Source: Trichosporon coremiiforme (Eukaryota; Basidiomycota; Tremellomycetes; Trichosporonales; Trichosporonaceae). From it: DNA of 64,000 bases. Position 1 is the stretch's first letter; every line of letters begins with the position of its first letter. The notes under the pieces were generated by a model. That model was not told the origin of the DNA. It searched no databases and saw only the letters and a list, made by a program, of their open reading frames with translations. Position numbers and translations under genes: made by a program. This document shows positions 1 through 12,300 of the stretch, one piece after another. The DNA lies in contig BCJJ01000005.1 of NCBI GenBank assembly GCA_039545355.1, positions 1,849,447 to 1,913,446 of the forward strand, in the 5' to 3' direction.

Positions 1-375
1 AATCCGCCTCCTAATTGGAAGTGGACCGGGTTCAATTAGCAGCCTTGTCATGTTGTAATGTTCAGAGCCAGGATGATCAGAAAGGAGAGCCAGGCATGGC
101 ACCTCGAATCTCGACACCGCAGCAGACAGGCGTCCACGACGAGCAGCTTGGGTTGGGTGGGATTACACCAGCCTGGCAGCGACCATCTATTTCCACGTCG
201 ACCGTTTCCACCATCATTGCCTCTTGCCCACACTTGCACGCGACACAAAACGGCCAGCCTCTCTCCCGAGTACGCGCGTAACGACTGGCCGCCTGCCCGC
301 ATCCTTTGCACGACCTGCACGACTGACGACCGGCCGACGACCCACCACGACGCAGCAGCCTGAGTAGTTGCGGCC
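1..375. other. 5' flank of the golgin gene
   Basis: No supported gene. The short open frames on both strands here lack codon or motif support. The stretch directly precedes the ATG at 376 and probably holds the promoter and 5' leader of the golgin gene. It may also hold the end of a neighbour outside the window. Confidence 0.4.
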
Positions 376-2124
376 ATGAGCGGCACCGAGAATGGGAGCA
401 GCGGGGCGGGGCGGGCGAGCTCGGAGCTTCCTGGCGTGCTGAGTCCGCCGAGTGTGGCGAGCCCGATCCCGCGCTCGTCGACTGACTCGGCGCGGGACAG
501 CGAGAGCGTCGAGGCGCAGCTCGAGCGCATCAAGGCCGAGAAGGAGCACCTGAACCACCAGTACCGCTCCCTGCTGTCGAAACTGACCGCGATGCGGCAG
601 TCGCTAGGCGACAAGCTAAAGGAGGACGCGGAGGAGCTCGACCGGCGAGAGCTGCAGATCTCGGAGCTCGAGGAGGAGAAGGAGAAGCTCTCCTCCCGAG
701 TGAAGGAGCTCGAGGCCGAGGCCGAGGAACGCGCTGAGCAGGGCCAGAGCGACGATCTCATGGGCCTAACGGATGAGATGCGCGAACTGCGCGGCGAGAT
801 CGAAAAGCTCAGAGCCGAGAAGGAGGAGTGGGAGCAGGAGTGCAGCCAGGAGCGCGCGCGGAGAGAGCAGCTCGAAGACGACATACGCGGGTTCGAGATT
901 GCGCAGCGCGAGGCGCGCGCCGATGCCGATAAGGCGACTAAGGACTGCCAGGCCGAAAAGGAGCGCGCCGCGAATCTCCAGGAGGTCCTCGAGGAGTTCC
1001 AGCAGGGTAAGTACCATTTCCTCACTCCAGCCAGAGCGGTTTGCGACACTAGCTAACACCCCCAGCGAAGGATTCAGAGCTGAAGCAGGCGACGTCGGAG
1101 CTCGAGGCGCAGCTGAAACTCGCCGCAACCCAGCTGAGCGAGTACAAGCTGCGGGCCGCGAACGCCGAGTCCTCCCTGTCGCAAGCGACGACGAATGCGA
1201 CCAAGTCGTCCGCGCTTGAGAAGGAACTCAAGGACAAGAACGCCCTGATCGCGAAGCTGCGGCACGACGCAGTTGTGAACAATGAGCACCTGACGGAGGC
1301 CCTGCGCCGGCTCCGAAAATCGACGTCGGACGTGAACGTCGACCGCCGCCTCGTCACGAATGTCCTGTTAAGTTTCCTGACGACGTCGCGCGCCGACTCG
1401 AAGCGCTTCGAGATGCTGCAGCTCCTGTCGACCATCTTGTGCTGGGACGACGGGGAGCGCGAAAAGGCCGGATTGCAGCGGCAGGCGAAGCGGCCGCAGC
1501 AGAGGCGCAAGAGTGGCAGTAAGGAGGCCACGAGTCTGGTCGATGAGGAGATGAATGAGGTGAGTGTGCGCTGGCTGAGCGCGCGAGGCGGGCGGGGCCG
1601 AGGTCGCTGTCAACCCCCACCGAGGGAGAATGGGGGCGGGCGAGACCGATTCCGCTCCCAGAATGAGGGCGGTAGAGTTCGCTGCGCGCCGACACCCAGG
1701 ACACCCAGCTCACTGGCAACCTGTGAAGATAGCTGACTCGCAGTCGTTCTCGAACCTCTTCGTTGAGTTCCTCCTGAAAGAAGCGACGCAGGGACAGGAA
1801 GACCATCTCCCGACCTCGCCTCAATCCCGGCTCATGTCGCCTGGCGCCTCTTCCTCTGCGCTGTCACCGCCAACCTCCGGTGCCGCGACGCCAGTGGGCT
1901 ATTCTAGGTCTCGGGCGCTGAGCAACTCCTCGTCGACGAGCGGGACGCCGGCTACGAGCGGCTCGTTCTCTATCTTTGGCACTGGCGGTTCGGGGGCGTC
2001 AAGTGCGCATGGGGGATCAGGATTGGGGCTGTTCAGAGGAAACTCAAACCAGAGCCTCGACCAGATGGTTCGTCCCCAGGGGCAGCGGAAGCCGTCACAG
2101 GGCCTCATGGAGGTTATGAAGTAG
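376..2124 (+). CDS. RUD3: Golgin with GRAB domain (Rud3/GMAP-210 type)
   Basis: Predicted Golgi tethering protein that would bind Arf1-GTP at the cis-Golgi through its C-terminal GRAB domain. Exons 376-1006, 1066-1559 and 1744-2124 give 501 residues, with consistent phases at both introns (phase 1, then phase 0). Residues about 45-330 are a long Glu/Lys/Arg-rich coiled coil, as expected for a golgin. It is followed by a block with VDRRLVTNVLLSFL, KRFEMLQLLSTIL and WDDGEREKAGL, which matches my recollection of the fungal Rud3 GRAB domain. The tail is Ser/Gly/Thr-rich and looks disordered. Family knowledge: Rud3 acts in ER-Golgi traffic and binds Arf1. A GRIP-type (Arl1-binding) golgin is the main alternative. 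The class is secure from the coiled coil plus GRAB-like block; the exact orthology is less so. Confidence 0.75.
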
Positions 2125-2541
2125 CGTTATCCTGCATCCTACGTTCATCGCAGCCCGAGTCCCAGCCCAGGCCACAACACTCAGGCCGACACCGGCACCT
2201 AGTCCGAGAGCCGCGCATATGCATAGTTAGTTTTAGCACTCTAGCACCCACGTTTTAGGAGAACATTCGAGATGCATTCTATGGGTAGTAAAAGACCAGT
2301 AATAACGGCTCGTCCGGGCAGGGTATAGGGCGGCTGCGTCGGCTCGGTCAGGCTCGCCGACGACACGCTCCGCCACTCCTCTCTCCTTCGCTCCATCCTT
2401 ACTCTCGCTATTCTCCATCGTTTTCTGTGATGCGCAGACAACTCAGCCCGTGAGCTGAGTACATGCTCGATCTGAGACCAAAATATCCGTGCTGGCGGTG
2501 TACTTTTCCGTCATACACCGCCGCACCCAGCGCTGCGGCGC

Positions 2542-3560
2542 TTAGTCGGACTCCTTGGAGGCGACAGGCTTCTCGGCGGCCTTGATCGACGCGGCGTCGG
2601 TCTGGGGGCCGGCCTGGGCGCCGGTCAGCTGCTCCATGAGGCCAGGGGCGGCCTTGAAGGGGCGAGCGAGGGGGCCGTCAGCCTTCTTGTTCCAGAGGTG
2701 GAGCTTGGTCTCGTTAGCCTCAAGGACGGCCTTGAGAGTTGTGATCGACTGGACGAAGAGCTGTGGTGTTAGCTAGGGTCTTCGGCCTTGGGAAGCTGGT
2801 CTGCCCGGATGGTACTCACAGGGGGGATGTAACCCATGTAGAGGTGGAGGAAGCCCATGAAGGCCATGCCGGTGAAGAGGCCCTTCATAGCCTTGGACGT
2901 CTCGGCGAGGTCGTAGTCGCGGACCGTGGTCGTGACAAGCTCGTCCTTCGAGTCGGGCTGCATGGGCGACTTCGGCTGGACGTACTTGATGACGGTCAGG
3001 TCGTTCTTCTTGCGGATCTGCCTATCAGTTGTGTCTTCTAGGTGACAGTAGCTTCGAGCGTGACGCGTTGCCTGGCGAGCGACCGACGCCGATTACCTCG
3101 TGGAATGTTCCAGCCCGACGGTGTTCAGCGTGTGCGCACCGCCGGCAGCAGTCACAGTGGCGAGCTCCATGTCTACTCACCTGAGTCATGACATAGTAGT
3201 AGATCAGGATCGAGAGCGCCTGGGCTCCGAGGTAGAAGCAACGGAGGTAGAAGACGGTCTGGGGGTCCTCGGTAGGCAGACGACGGGCGACTGGATGTTA
3301 GCTCACTGTTGCCAGCTCGGAGCTAAAGCGAAGCGGCGCGCAGTCCGGCATGCATTCATGCCCCGAAGAGTGCTGCCTCTTCATGTTGAATGGTGTTGCC
3401 GTTAGCAGCAAAGGACGGCGCAAAGCTGATCGGACGACCATGTGCAAATTGTGACGCGCGTCGCAGCGTGGAGAGGTGGCGTGGAAGGCCGAGGAAGGCG
3501 GTCGTACTCACTCTGCATGGCACCGAGGGAGACGGCGAGGTTGGTGATGGCGGGGTTCAT
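2542..3560 (-). CDS. PHO88: PHO88/SND3 family ER membrane protein
   Basis: Small ER membrane protein. In yeast Pho88 was first linked to phosphate transport and later, as Snd3, to SRP-independent targeting of proteins to the ER. Four exons, all phase-checked: 3560-3512, 3290-3181, 3017-2820 and 2760-2542, giving 191 residues. The start MNPAITNLAVSLGAMQIARR and the later YYVMTQIRKKNDLTVIKYV are hallmark Pho88 blocks. Two hydrophobic segments are visible, around residues 30-55 and 95-120. The C-terminal tail is charged and ends KESD. Length is normal for the family. The ATG at 3560 is chosen because the MNPAxxN start is conserved. It is transcribed away from the ATP20 gene, with about 490 bp between the two starts. 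Confidence 0.9.
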
Positions 3561-4046
3561 GGTGACGACGGCAAAGGAGTGTGGAGTCGGGGGAGTTGGA
3601 GGATGAGTGGAAGGAAAGATTAATGGGATGGAAGTTGAAAGAGCTGATGGATCGCTTGAGCGCAGTGGCACGGCGCATGCATATGCGGCCTGCAGATGCC
3701 GGCCACCGGTCAGCGTCCACGCACCACTAAGCTCTGCGATAGCGCTGCCCAAGTCCGGCCCCGCGACCTGGCCTCAGGGACCGACGTCGCCGGCCACGTT
3801 GAAGTCGTGATTACGGTGGTGCCTTTTGCGGGGAAAGTGCCACACGCGAAAACGCCGGGGGCCGGTCGGCAGCCAGCGGTCGGAAGAGAATGGACCTTGG
3901 TGAGCAAGGGAGCCCGCATGTGAGGCTACGGTGGGACATGAGCTCGCGGATGGTTGGCTACTGTGAGAGCCCGCTGCCTGTTCGGTTGATTCGCTTGAGT
4001 TGTTCCCTTCCTGCACATCTACCAAAACCTACGACCTACGACCATC
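3561..4046. other. Divergent intergenic region PHO88 / ATP20
   Basis: The 486 bp between two outward-facing start codons must hold both promoters. I see no TATA box at a useful distance and no repeat. A pyrimidine-rich stretch with CCTACGACC repeats lies just before the ATP20 ATG. The open frames crossing it have no coding support. Confidence 0.4.
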
Positions 4047-5377
4047 ATGTTCCGCCCCCAAGTTGCTCGTTCTGCTCGTACCCTCGGTCGTCGTGCCAAC
4101 TCAACGACCGCCCAGCAGGCCCAGCAGAAGGCCCAGCAGGCCGCCCAGGACGCCAAGCAGGCTGCCGGCGACGTCGCGGCCAAGGCCAAGGACGCCTTCA
4201 ACTCGCCCAAGGCCCAGGAGGTCTCCCAGAAGGCCAACGAGCTCTTCGAGTCGGGCGCCCAGGCCGTCCGCAAGGTCACCGGCCCCATCGGCGACAAGGT
4301 CGGCAGCGCCCTCGGCTGTGAGTATGATTCTGCATGCAGGACGATGTTTAGGAAGCGAAACAAGTCGAGGACGGACTCGGATTTCTCGGCTCGGCAGTAT
4401 CACCGTGCCTACCTTCCTGCCAACTATGGAACGTAGGAGAAACCCACACCGAGGTCGCCGGCACACGGCAGCCATCATCTCAGCGTGCAACATCGTCAAG
4501 AAACCGATACACAGCATCAGCGCATTTTCCCGGCACTTGTTTATGCTTGGAGGCATGCAGCAAAGCGACCGCGGCATCTCAAACATTGCGAGCGCCACAA
4601 CTTTTGGCGATCGTCCAGCCTGCCACTCGGGGTCGTGACGTTCGGCATGCCTCGGAGAGGCTCGGCGGGCTCTGCAGTCGGCTCCAGTATGCCTCTTTCG
4701 ACAACTTCGACATGCGCAATGAGAACCGCCGTCCGAGTGATCCGCCGTCCGTCCTGTGATTCCGCTTGAAACGTCCTGCATGCAGCTGAGAAGGGAAAAA
4801 AGCGAGCTGACACTATCAGCCTACAAGCAGCCCCTTCAGTACAACTGGCAGGTGTTCAAGTCGCTGGTCAAGCAGGTCTACCAGGCCGAGCGCCTCGCTC
4901 CCCCCACCCAGCTCTCGCAGTGGACCTCGGCCTACTCCGAGATCTTCCACAAGGCCGCGTCCAAGCAGTGGTGGAGCCAGGTTCTCTCGAGCGGATCGTG
5001 GGCTAAGCTCGCCGTTGGTGTGAGTACGAATGCGAGCGAAGCGAGCACGAGGGCGTCTGTGGCAGCGCGAGCGAGCTCTGTGCTTTGGACATGCGGCTAG
5101 AAAATACCTGGATCATGATGGGACGGATCGAGTGTTGGTCTCGGCGTCATCCTTGCCCGACCAGCCGTCGTAACGCTCTCCAACGTCCCAGTCACTGCCG
5201 ATAACATGTTCGAAGTGACCCCTCAGCGTCACAACACGCACAGTTTGCCGTTGCTTAGTGATATAGCTGACAAAACAGGGCCTCGAGGCGTACGGTCTCT
5301 ACAAGATCGGCGAGATCCTCGGCCGCCGCCACCTGATCGGCTACAACGTCCCGGCCAACGCTGTCGGCCAGCACTAA
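4047..5377 (+). CDS. ATP20: Mitochondrial F1Fo-ATP synthase subunit g
   Basis: Accessory subunit of the membrane sector of ATP synthase, needed in yeast for dimerisation of the enzyme and for cristae shape. Exons 4047-4317, 4820-5019 and 5279-5377 join in phase and give 189 residues. The N-terminus MFRPQVARSARTLGRRAN is a basic mitochondrial presequence. An Ala/Gln/Lys-rich helix follows. Exon 2 carries the conserved VYQAERLAPP region. Exon 3 holds the transmembrane signature GLEAYGLYKIGEILGRRH with the glycine pattern used in dimer contacts. Intron 1 (502 nt) and intron 2 (259 nt) are long for this genome; no RNA gene could be supported inside them. Assignment rests on the C-terminal signature and is strong. 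Confidence 0.9.
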
Positions 5378-6101
5378 ATACATCATCTTAGACGTTTGTA
5401 ATAAAAAGGCTTGAAGCTTGGGCGAGCAATAGACAGCTGGCGCCGGAGCAATGCATATCTGCGGGCGTAGCGATACCTCGCGCAGCGAGCGGAGCGAACG
5501 GAGCGGGGGAGGCGTTGTTTGATCGTACGCGATCACATCTGTCTCGTGAGGAGATGGAAGGCGGGTCAACGTCGAGAGGGCGATGGCGAGATGGACGGTT
5601 GGCAGCGAGGAGGGGAAGCACTCTATGAGCGAGTGCTGAGGAGCTGTAGAAGCACAGTGCACGCAGTGCACGCAGTGCAAACAAGGCGGTCAGATCAGAC
5701 TACAACGGCCCAGGCGCAGCGTGTGCACGCCTACGCCCCCGAATGCGACATGGAAACTGCAGGGGCTGAAAAGTGTCGAGGGATACCTGGGCTAGACCGA
5801 GCTCCGACGGAGTTTGAGGCACGCAATTGTCGCGCGAGTGAATATCAGGCGCCTTATGAGTGTGGCGTCAGCGTCATCATCACTTGGTCCGTCATGTAAG
5901 CAATGCTGGTTCAATTGTCTCAGCAATGTTCAGTGGGCTCGCATCGGGGGCAGGGGGGGCGAAGGCAGGTTGCATGGGCTTCTTATACATCATCACGAGA
6001 TTAAGGAGCATCGTTCTAGAGGCTGTAACAGGGAAGGCTCGGAACGTATCGAAGGCGAGGGGTATCACTAGACACAGAGAGGGATATGTGGCGAGAGGAG
6101 C
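5378..6101. other. Intergenic region ATP20 / PARP-zinc-finger gene
   Basis: This lies between two convergent genes and contains both 3' ends. A small tandem of the 9-mer GTGCACGCA sits near 5657-5680. The open frames present overlap on both strands and have no recognisable content. I see no gene here. Confidence 0.45.
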
Positions 6102-7374
6102 CTAGTCGTCCTCGTCAGACGACGCGACGACCTTCCGCCGCTTCGGCGCCGCCTTCTTGTCACTATCCTTCGAGTTCGGCTTGCCCTTCGCCTTCGAGCT
6201 ATGCTTGCCCTTGGGCGCGGGCTTGTCGCTTCCCTTGGACGAGGGCGCCTTGCCCTTGGACGCGGACTTGCTCTTCTTCGCGGGCTGAAGTGTCAGCTAG
6301 CCTGCGAGACCTCCGAGCTGTGGCAATGAGATTCAGTACATACCTTCTCGTCCTCGTCGCTGTCCGGGTCGTCCTTGGCGCGCTTCGCTGTCTTCTTCGC
6401 CTTCGCTGTCTTCTTCGGCTGCCTGTTAGCTCCAGCCCATAGCACAAACTCACCTTGACGTCCTCCTCGCTGCTCGCATCCGAGTCCGACTCCTTCATCG
6501 ACTTCTTCCCCGCTGCGGCGCGCTTGCTCCGGGTCTTGTTGTTAGCTCCAACGAAGGTATCAATAGCTCACCCTATCCTCGATCTTGGACTTCTTCCCGT
6601 TCTTCTTCTTCTTCTTGGGGCTGTCGTCGCTTGAGTCGGAGAACTCGGTCTCAGGCTCAGAAGGAGACATCTCGCCCTCGCTCTCCTCCTCGGAGAGCTC
6701 GGCCTCGGATTCGTCCGATTCGTAGTCGTCCTTTTTCTGATGTCAGCTGACCTGTGTTGGCGAGAGAGCTTACCTTGCCCTTCTTGGCCGCGGCCTTCTT
6801 CGCCGGCGCCTTCTTAGGAGCAGCGGATTTCTTGGGCGTCGCCTTCTTGGCCGCGGGCGACTTGGAAGAAGTGGCCTTCTTCCCCTTAGTGGGCTTCTCT
6901 TCTTCCTCCTCACCCTCACCCTCCGACGCGCTCCAGCCCTCGTCGCGCGGCTTGGCCGTTTCCGGGACGTCCTCCTCCTCCACGTGGCCCTTCTCAAACG
7001 CGGTGCGGAACTGAGGTCAGCTTATGGGGGTATTCATAACGAACCTTGTCCTGGTACTCCTTCCTGATGATGTCAGTTTCGCCATCTGCCCGATCTAGCT
7101 CACGGCAGCTCGTCGTAGCCATCCACCTCTGTCGGGTCGTCAAACTCCTCCTTCAGGTGCTCAAACTGCAGCGGCGTCACACCTGTCTGTCAGCTCAATC
7201 TGGAGTTCGCAGCTTACACCCCCAGTGTCGCCACTTGAATGAGCCGTTGCCCATAATTTCGACCCAAGTACCGACACGGAATTCGCCCTTCTGGATCTTG
7301 GTTCCCTTGCACCACTTGTTGCCGTTGCAGCCGGCGCGCGACGTCGACGAGGCCTCGAGACGGTAGATGGGCAT
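6102..7374 (-). CDS. PARP-type zinc-finger DNA-binding protein
   Basis: Nuclear protein with one N-terminal PARP-type zinc finger, the module that recognises DNA ends or nicks. No ADP-ribosyltransferase domain follows. The start MPIYRLEASSTSRAGCNGNK leads into paired cysteines, then GEFRVGTWVEIMGNGSFKWR and HWGCVTP, the conserved core of zf-PARP with the HxxC zinc ligands. The rest, about 300 residues in all, alternates Lys/Ala/Pro-rich histone-H1-like stretches with Asp/Glu/Ser-rich acidic stretches and ends ASSDEDD. At least six exons separated by short introns are visible. Stand-alone zf-PARP proteins of this layout are known from fission yeast (Hpz1/Hpz2) and other fungi. A role in DNA damage or replication is inferred from the domain only. 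Confidence 0.8.
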
Positions 7375-9301
7375 TGCGTCTTGCTTTAGCTAGTCTGATT
7401 GCTGAGGATGCGAAGGGAATAAAGGAGGCTAGGAAAACACAAGAGGGGCTGAGGATAAGTAGAGTGGTGGAGGTCGCAGCTGTTGCATCATGCGCGGTTT
7501 GGGCCGGGGGGCGTGTCCTGGATAAATGATGATTAGATGAGTCATTATTGTTGTGCCGCAGGTGCCGCACGGCGCGCACGGAATTTTGGAATGATTCGAA
7601 TACCACGGACTCAATGCGCTCCTGTCTCACATTCGCGTGCGAGAGGGCGCCCTCGCGACATCTTGCCGCCTTGTTGAATACTTGATTGCCTGCAGTTGCC
7701 AAACGGTGATGACCTCATAGAGACATGACGAAATGCCGAAATGAGGCGGCTGTCACGCATGTCAAGCTGACATACGCCCTTCTTGAATCATCTACGCATT
7801 TCAGGCGATCTCCTCGACAAACTAAGAACGTAAGGAAGGATGATAGCTTTGTCCTGAACCCGGGAAGCTTAGGAAGGAAGACCAGACGATCCACGGCTGT
7901 CTAGGATGATCCTCGGCGCCTACAGAGATCAGGCGAGCAAAGTGATAGGCGCCTACGGCTTTGGGGTCCTTGGGACAACCGAGCCGAACGGTCCGACCCT
8001 CCCGCGTTCACGGCATACACTAAGCGAAGTCCGCGCAGGAACAAGGCGGGCGGTGCGCGTGACGGCGATGATGCCTTTGGGGTCCCGAGAGTCTTCTGCT
8101 CAACTTTATTTGCCCCAGCGAATGCAGCCAAGGCGCTTTAGTCGGTCTAACGCAGGCTATAAATGTACTAATCACGCTATGCACGCTATGGAGACCGGCC
8201 AAGGCCAGCCAGGCCCAGAACGGCAGCGCGGCAACTGCGACAGAAGGGGGAAGACCTTAGGAAGATGTTGCACGCAGACGTAATAAAGTTAGTAGCTCGG
8301 CGTCACAGACGGACGTGAGCTGATGACGGACCACCTAGCGGACTGCGCCGGTTATGCACATGCGAGACCATGCGACCATGCGGGCATGTATCATGCCAGC
8401 GAAGGTACGAAACCCAGCGGTGAGGCGGCGATACGAGAGGCAGTGATCGGCGGTCAAGCGTCTGAGCGTCTGCGACGAGATTGGCTGGGGCCCATGCCGC
8501 GCAGCCGCAGGCGCGGGGTCAGCGGCGAGACTGGCGAGATCGGGCTGTGGGCCAAAGAGACGATAGGCCGTACGCCTCAGGGTTCCGATGCAGGGCGATG
8601 TAGGGCCGTACGGGAATGGCGAGATGGCGAGGAGACATCTCTGAGACTGTAAACAACATCAGAGCGTCGAGTGATCATGCAAGCTTTGCTGCGGTGCTTC
8701 AGAAGCATCCCCGGTTTCCGGTGGACCTCGTGCGCAGATATGCGGTCGTGACAGACGACAATTGTGGGACACCTGTCGTCTGACCGCCTGACTGACGGCA
8801 ACACCTGCACGGTCGTTCGAGCGTGACGAACCCGGCCCGATCCACGGTTCACGATCCACGGCAGGCGACGGCAGGCGGCCAGCGGTATACAGGCTCACTC
8901 AGTAGACTAAATGCTGATCGGGGCTCACCGAGCCATGAATAGTCGCCTCCTACACGTGCGAGCTGATTTGACTGGATAACACAACGCACCAGATATATCC
9001 TGTTCTCCTGGCTCCCCTGCTCCTGGCTCTCTTGATGCTCCTGAATCTGAACCTACCCGTCGATTGACCCGGCCACGGCACCGCTTGCACGCACTCAGGC
9101 TTGCCACTTTGGTCCTTTGAGATCGTAACGCCTGGTTCGTGCTGGTGCTCGGTCTGCAACAACAACAACGCTCCCTATTCCATTCCTTTTGCATTTCGCT
9201 TTCGCTATCTCTCCGATCTCTCCCTTGTATCATTCCTAGTCTCGAAAGCAAACGTCTCGGACCCACGGACCCTCGCCAGGTTCCTGTCTTGACACACCAA
9301 T
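7375..9301. other. Long gene-free stretch upstream of VNX1
   Basis: About 1.9 kb between the starts of two divergent genes. No open frame here shows family motifs, and those present overlap in several frames. The last 150 bp before the ATG at 9302 are C/T-rich, which would suit a long 5' leader for the exchanger gene. I found no tRNA, no repeat above background and no mobile element. An unannotated non-coding RNA or a short lineage-specific gene cannot be excluded. Confidence 0.4.
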
Positions 9302-12300
9302 ATGTCTGACCACGACCCCGGCTACCAGAACACTCCCAGAAGATCGGAGCGTGAGGGCGAGGGCGATCGCGAGGGCAACCGCGAGGGACAGCGCCGCCCG
9401 AGCGCCAGCACCGGCCCGTCGAATGTCACGTCACCAGCATTGCATGCCCACGCCCGCGAGTCGCCAGTCATGCTTCCGCGGACCAACTCGTCGGGTGATA
9501 CACCGCGCCGCATCGGTCTCAACCTTGGGCTCGGGCAGCCCCGGGGTCCTAGCGCAGACTTTGTGAGTACCTGCGGTTGTGCAGTCCAACCACGGACCAG
9601 CCATGTCAAGACATGGCGCCTGGGTCGGATCACGAGGGACGAACGGACGGGCGATCCACTTTCTATCACAATGGACCGTCTATCAGCGTCCACAGCTCTA
9701 GCGTTCCATACGGCCCACACGTCCCACACGGCGCAGGAGCAACAGCAGCGACCCCCGCCGCCCCCGCATCCCACTCCACCGATCGCCCCCAGCTCTCCCG
9801 CCGCTGCCAGGAGCTAGCTGGCATGGGCGAGAGACCCGCCGACAGAGTGATGGGCGCGAAGGCACCAAAGTTGCGAGGGCACAATCTGAATGCGTCTGTG
9901 AGGAGCACGCCCGCTGACGCCTTTCCACAGCGTATTTATTCGGGCACGTCGCGTTCCAACACTCCCGCATCCCCCAACCCCCCCGCCATGTCGATTCCTC
10001 CAAGGCGGTCCTCCGTCTCGAGCACCGACGATGGCTACGACTCGGGTTCGGGCGCGACGCCCCGCACCACCAACTACTTTCCGCACGTCTCTGACTCTCA
10101 CCGTCTCCCTGTCGACGGCCGTCGGGCGAGCGACGCTGCGCAACAGCCAACTGTTCCTTCCTCTCCTCACCAGGGTGCTTCCCAAACAGGCTCTTCCGTC
10201 CACGGTCGCCGCTCTCGTGTCAGCTTAGCACCCGCCGGGCAAGCACAGCCCGGTTTGTCTCGATCCGGCTCTCGCGCTCGCATCCCTCCACTCGGCATGA
10301 CGAAGGGCGATCCGGAAGACGACGAAGTTGTCGTGATCGACCGCGGTGAGGATCTGATCCGCCGTCGACTCAAGGAAAGGAAGCGCGCCAAGCGCGAGCG
10401 TGAGCGTCGTCTGGCTGCTGAAGCGGAGGCGGCCGAGGACGACGAGGACGTGCAGGCCAGCGCACCTCCCTCGGCTACTACAGCAGCGACCGATTCGTCC
10501 GGCCCCTATTTCACTGGCCCGTCGTCCCTCCCTCAACGCTCGAGCGCAAACAGCCCTATCCGTGGCCACCGCTCAGTTTCAGTTTCCCGCGCTCGTGCGT
10601 CAAGCACTGCACGCCACCAAACTACCCACGTCCCCAGCCGGTCTGGGAGTGTCAGCAGCGATGTCGGCGCTGCTGACCGCCCGACGTCGTCCGTGGCAGT
10701 CGGTGGCGACGAGAACGACATGGAGGAGGACGGAGACCATGAAGAGGACGAGAGTGAGGAGGGCCCCCAGCGCAGTGATGACGACGATGAGGACGAGGAC
10801 GGCAGCGGTGGCGACGAGGAGGGCGTCACGGTCAAGGATCGCCAAGACGTGAGTTCCTGGCCCCAGTTGGCAGAACTAACATTAGGCCATCAACATCGAG
10901 CACCCCTTTGGTCTGCCCATTTGGAAGCCGGCGCTGTACCGCAAATCGCGCTCCGTCACGAGGAACGCCGAGTCTGCGCTGCACTCGATCCCCTCGGCGG
11001 CCGCAGAGCGTCACCTTCTGGTCGGCAACCTATTATGGGTCATGTTGTTCGGCTGGTGGCTCGCCCTGATCTGTGCCAATGTCGCCCTGATCGTGACGGC
11101 CGCCGAGTTCCTCGTGGGAGGACGTGGAGGCTATGGTCGCACTATTCGTGGCCTGGCCTGGTATATCGGCTGGCCGTTTGGAAAGTACGTCGAGGGCGAA
11201 GGCGCCCCGGAGGACATGTCCAGCGACGACGACGCTTCGCACCACGACGAGGAGTCTGCACCCCTTGGAACTGACCCGTCCGTGAACAACAACTTCAACT
11301 ATGGCAGCACGCTGTCGACTGAACCGGTTCATCCACGTGCCTTTTCGATGTCTACCAACTCGACTGCGACCGTGCGACCGGGTGACTCGCAGTCGCTCGA
11401 GTCGCTTCCGGACGAGCCGCACACCCCGCCTACCCGGTCTCGCACCAATGTTGTCTCGTTCGCGGCTAGCGCGAAGCACGGCAGCCCCTCGCCGCCCGAG
11501 GGAACGCCCCTGCTGTCCGCGAACACGGGCCAGCCTTGCTCCCGACGTGGTGTGCGTCGCCGTGCGCGCCTCGCTGGCTCCGTGGCCTACTGGCCTATGT
11601 TCTTCCTGGTCATTGCGCCGGTCATGCTGGTGGTGTGCCTCATCTGTTGGTGCCTGGTCATCACGATCCCGATGGCCAAGCTCACCTGGGAGCTCATCTA
11701 CCTGCTCTGGACACGTCCCCTGGAGATTAACTTCTGCCCGGCTCCGAAGTTTCCCGTTGTGGCCCCTGTCGAGCAGGACGAGGAGGGCGAGTTTATTGAC
11801 AGTGGCGGCCACCGCGTTGTTCTCAAGCGTGCTCGCCTCCATGCGGGTCAGATCGCCCCGACCGAGGGTCCCACCTCGACCGTGCTCTTGTGTACCTATC
11901 GTGCGGTCGGCCTGCAGTACTACAAGTACACGGTCGGCGGTGTGAACATCATGTTCATCAACCTGCTGCCGCTGGTGTTCTTCACGATCATCGACGGCAT
12001 GCTGATCCTGCCGTGGGTTGAGCACATGCACGAGAAGGGCAAGCACGTCCCCGAGTTTGTCGAGTTCATCTCCTCGCCCGCTCTGATCTTCACGCTCGGT
12101 CTCGCCTCTGTCATTCCGCTGTCGTACTTCATCGGCATGGCTGTCGCCTCGATCTCTGCTCAAAGTTCCATCGGCATGGGTGCCGTCATCAATGCCACTT
12201 TCGGTTCGATCATTGAGATCGTCCTCTACGCTATCGCCTTGACTCAGGGCAAAGGACGTCTCGTCGAAGGTTCCATTGTTGGCTCGCTGCTCGCTGGTGT

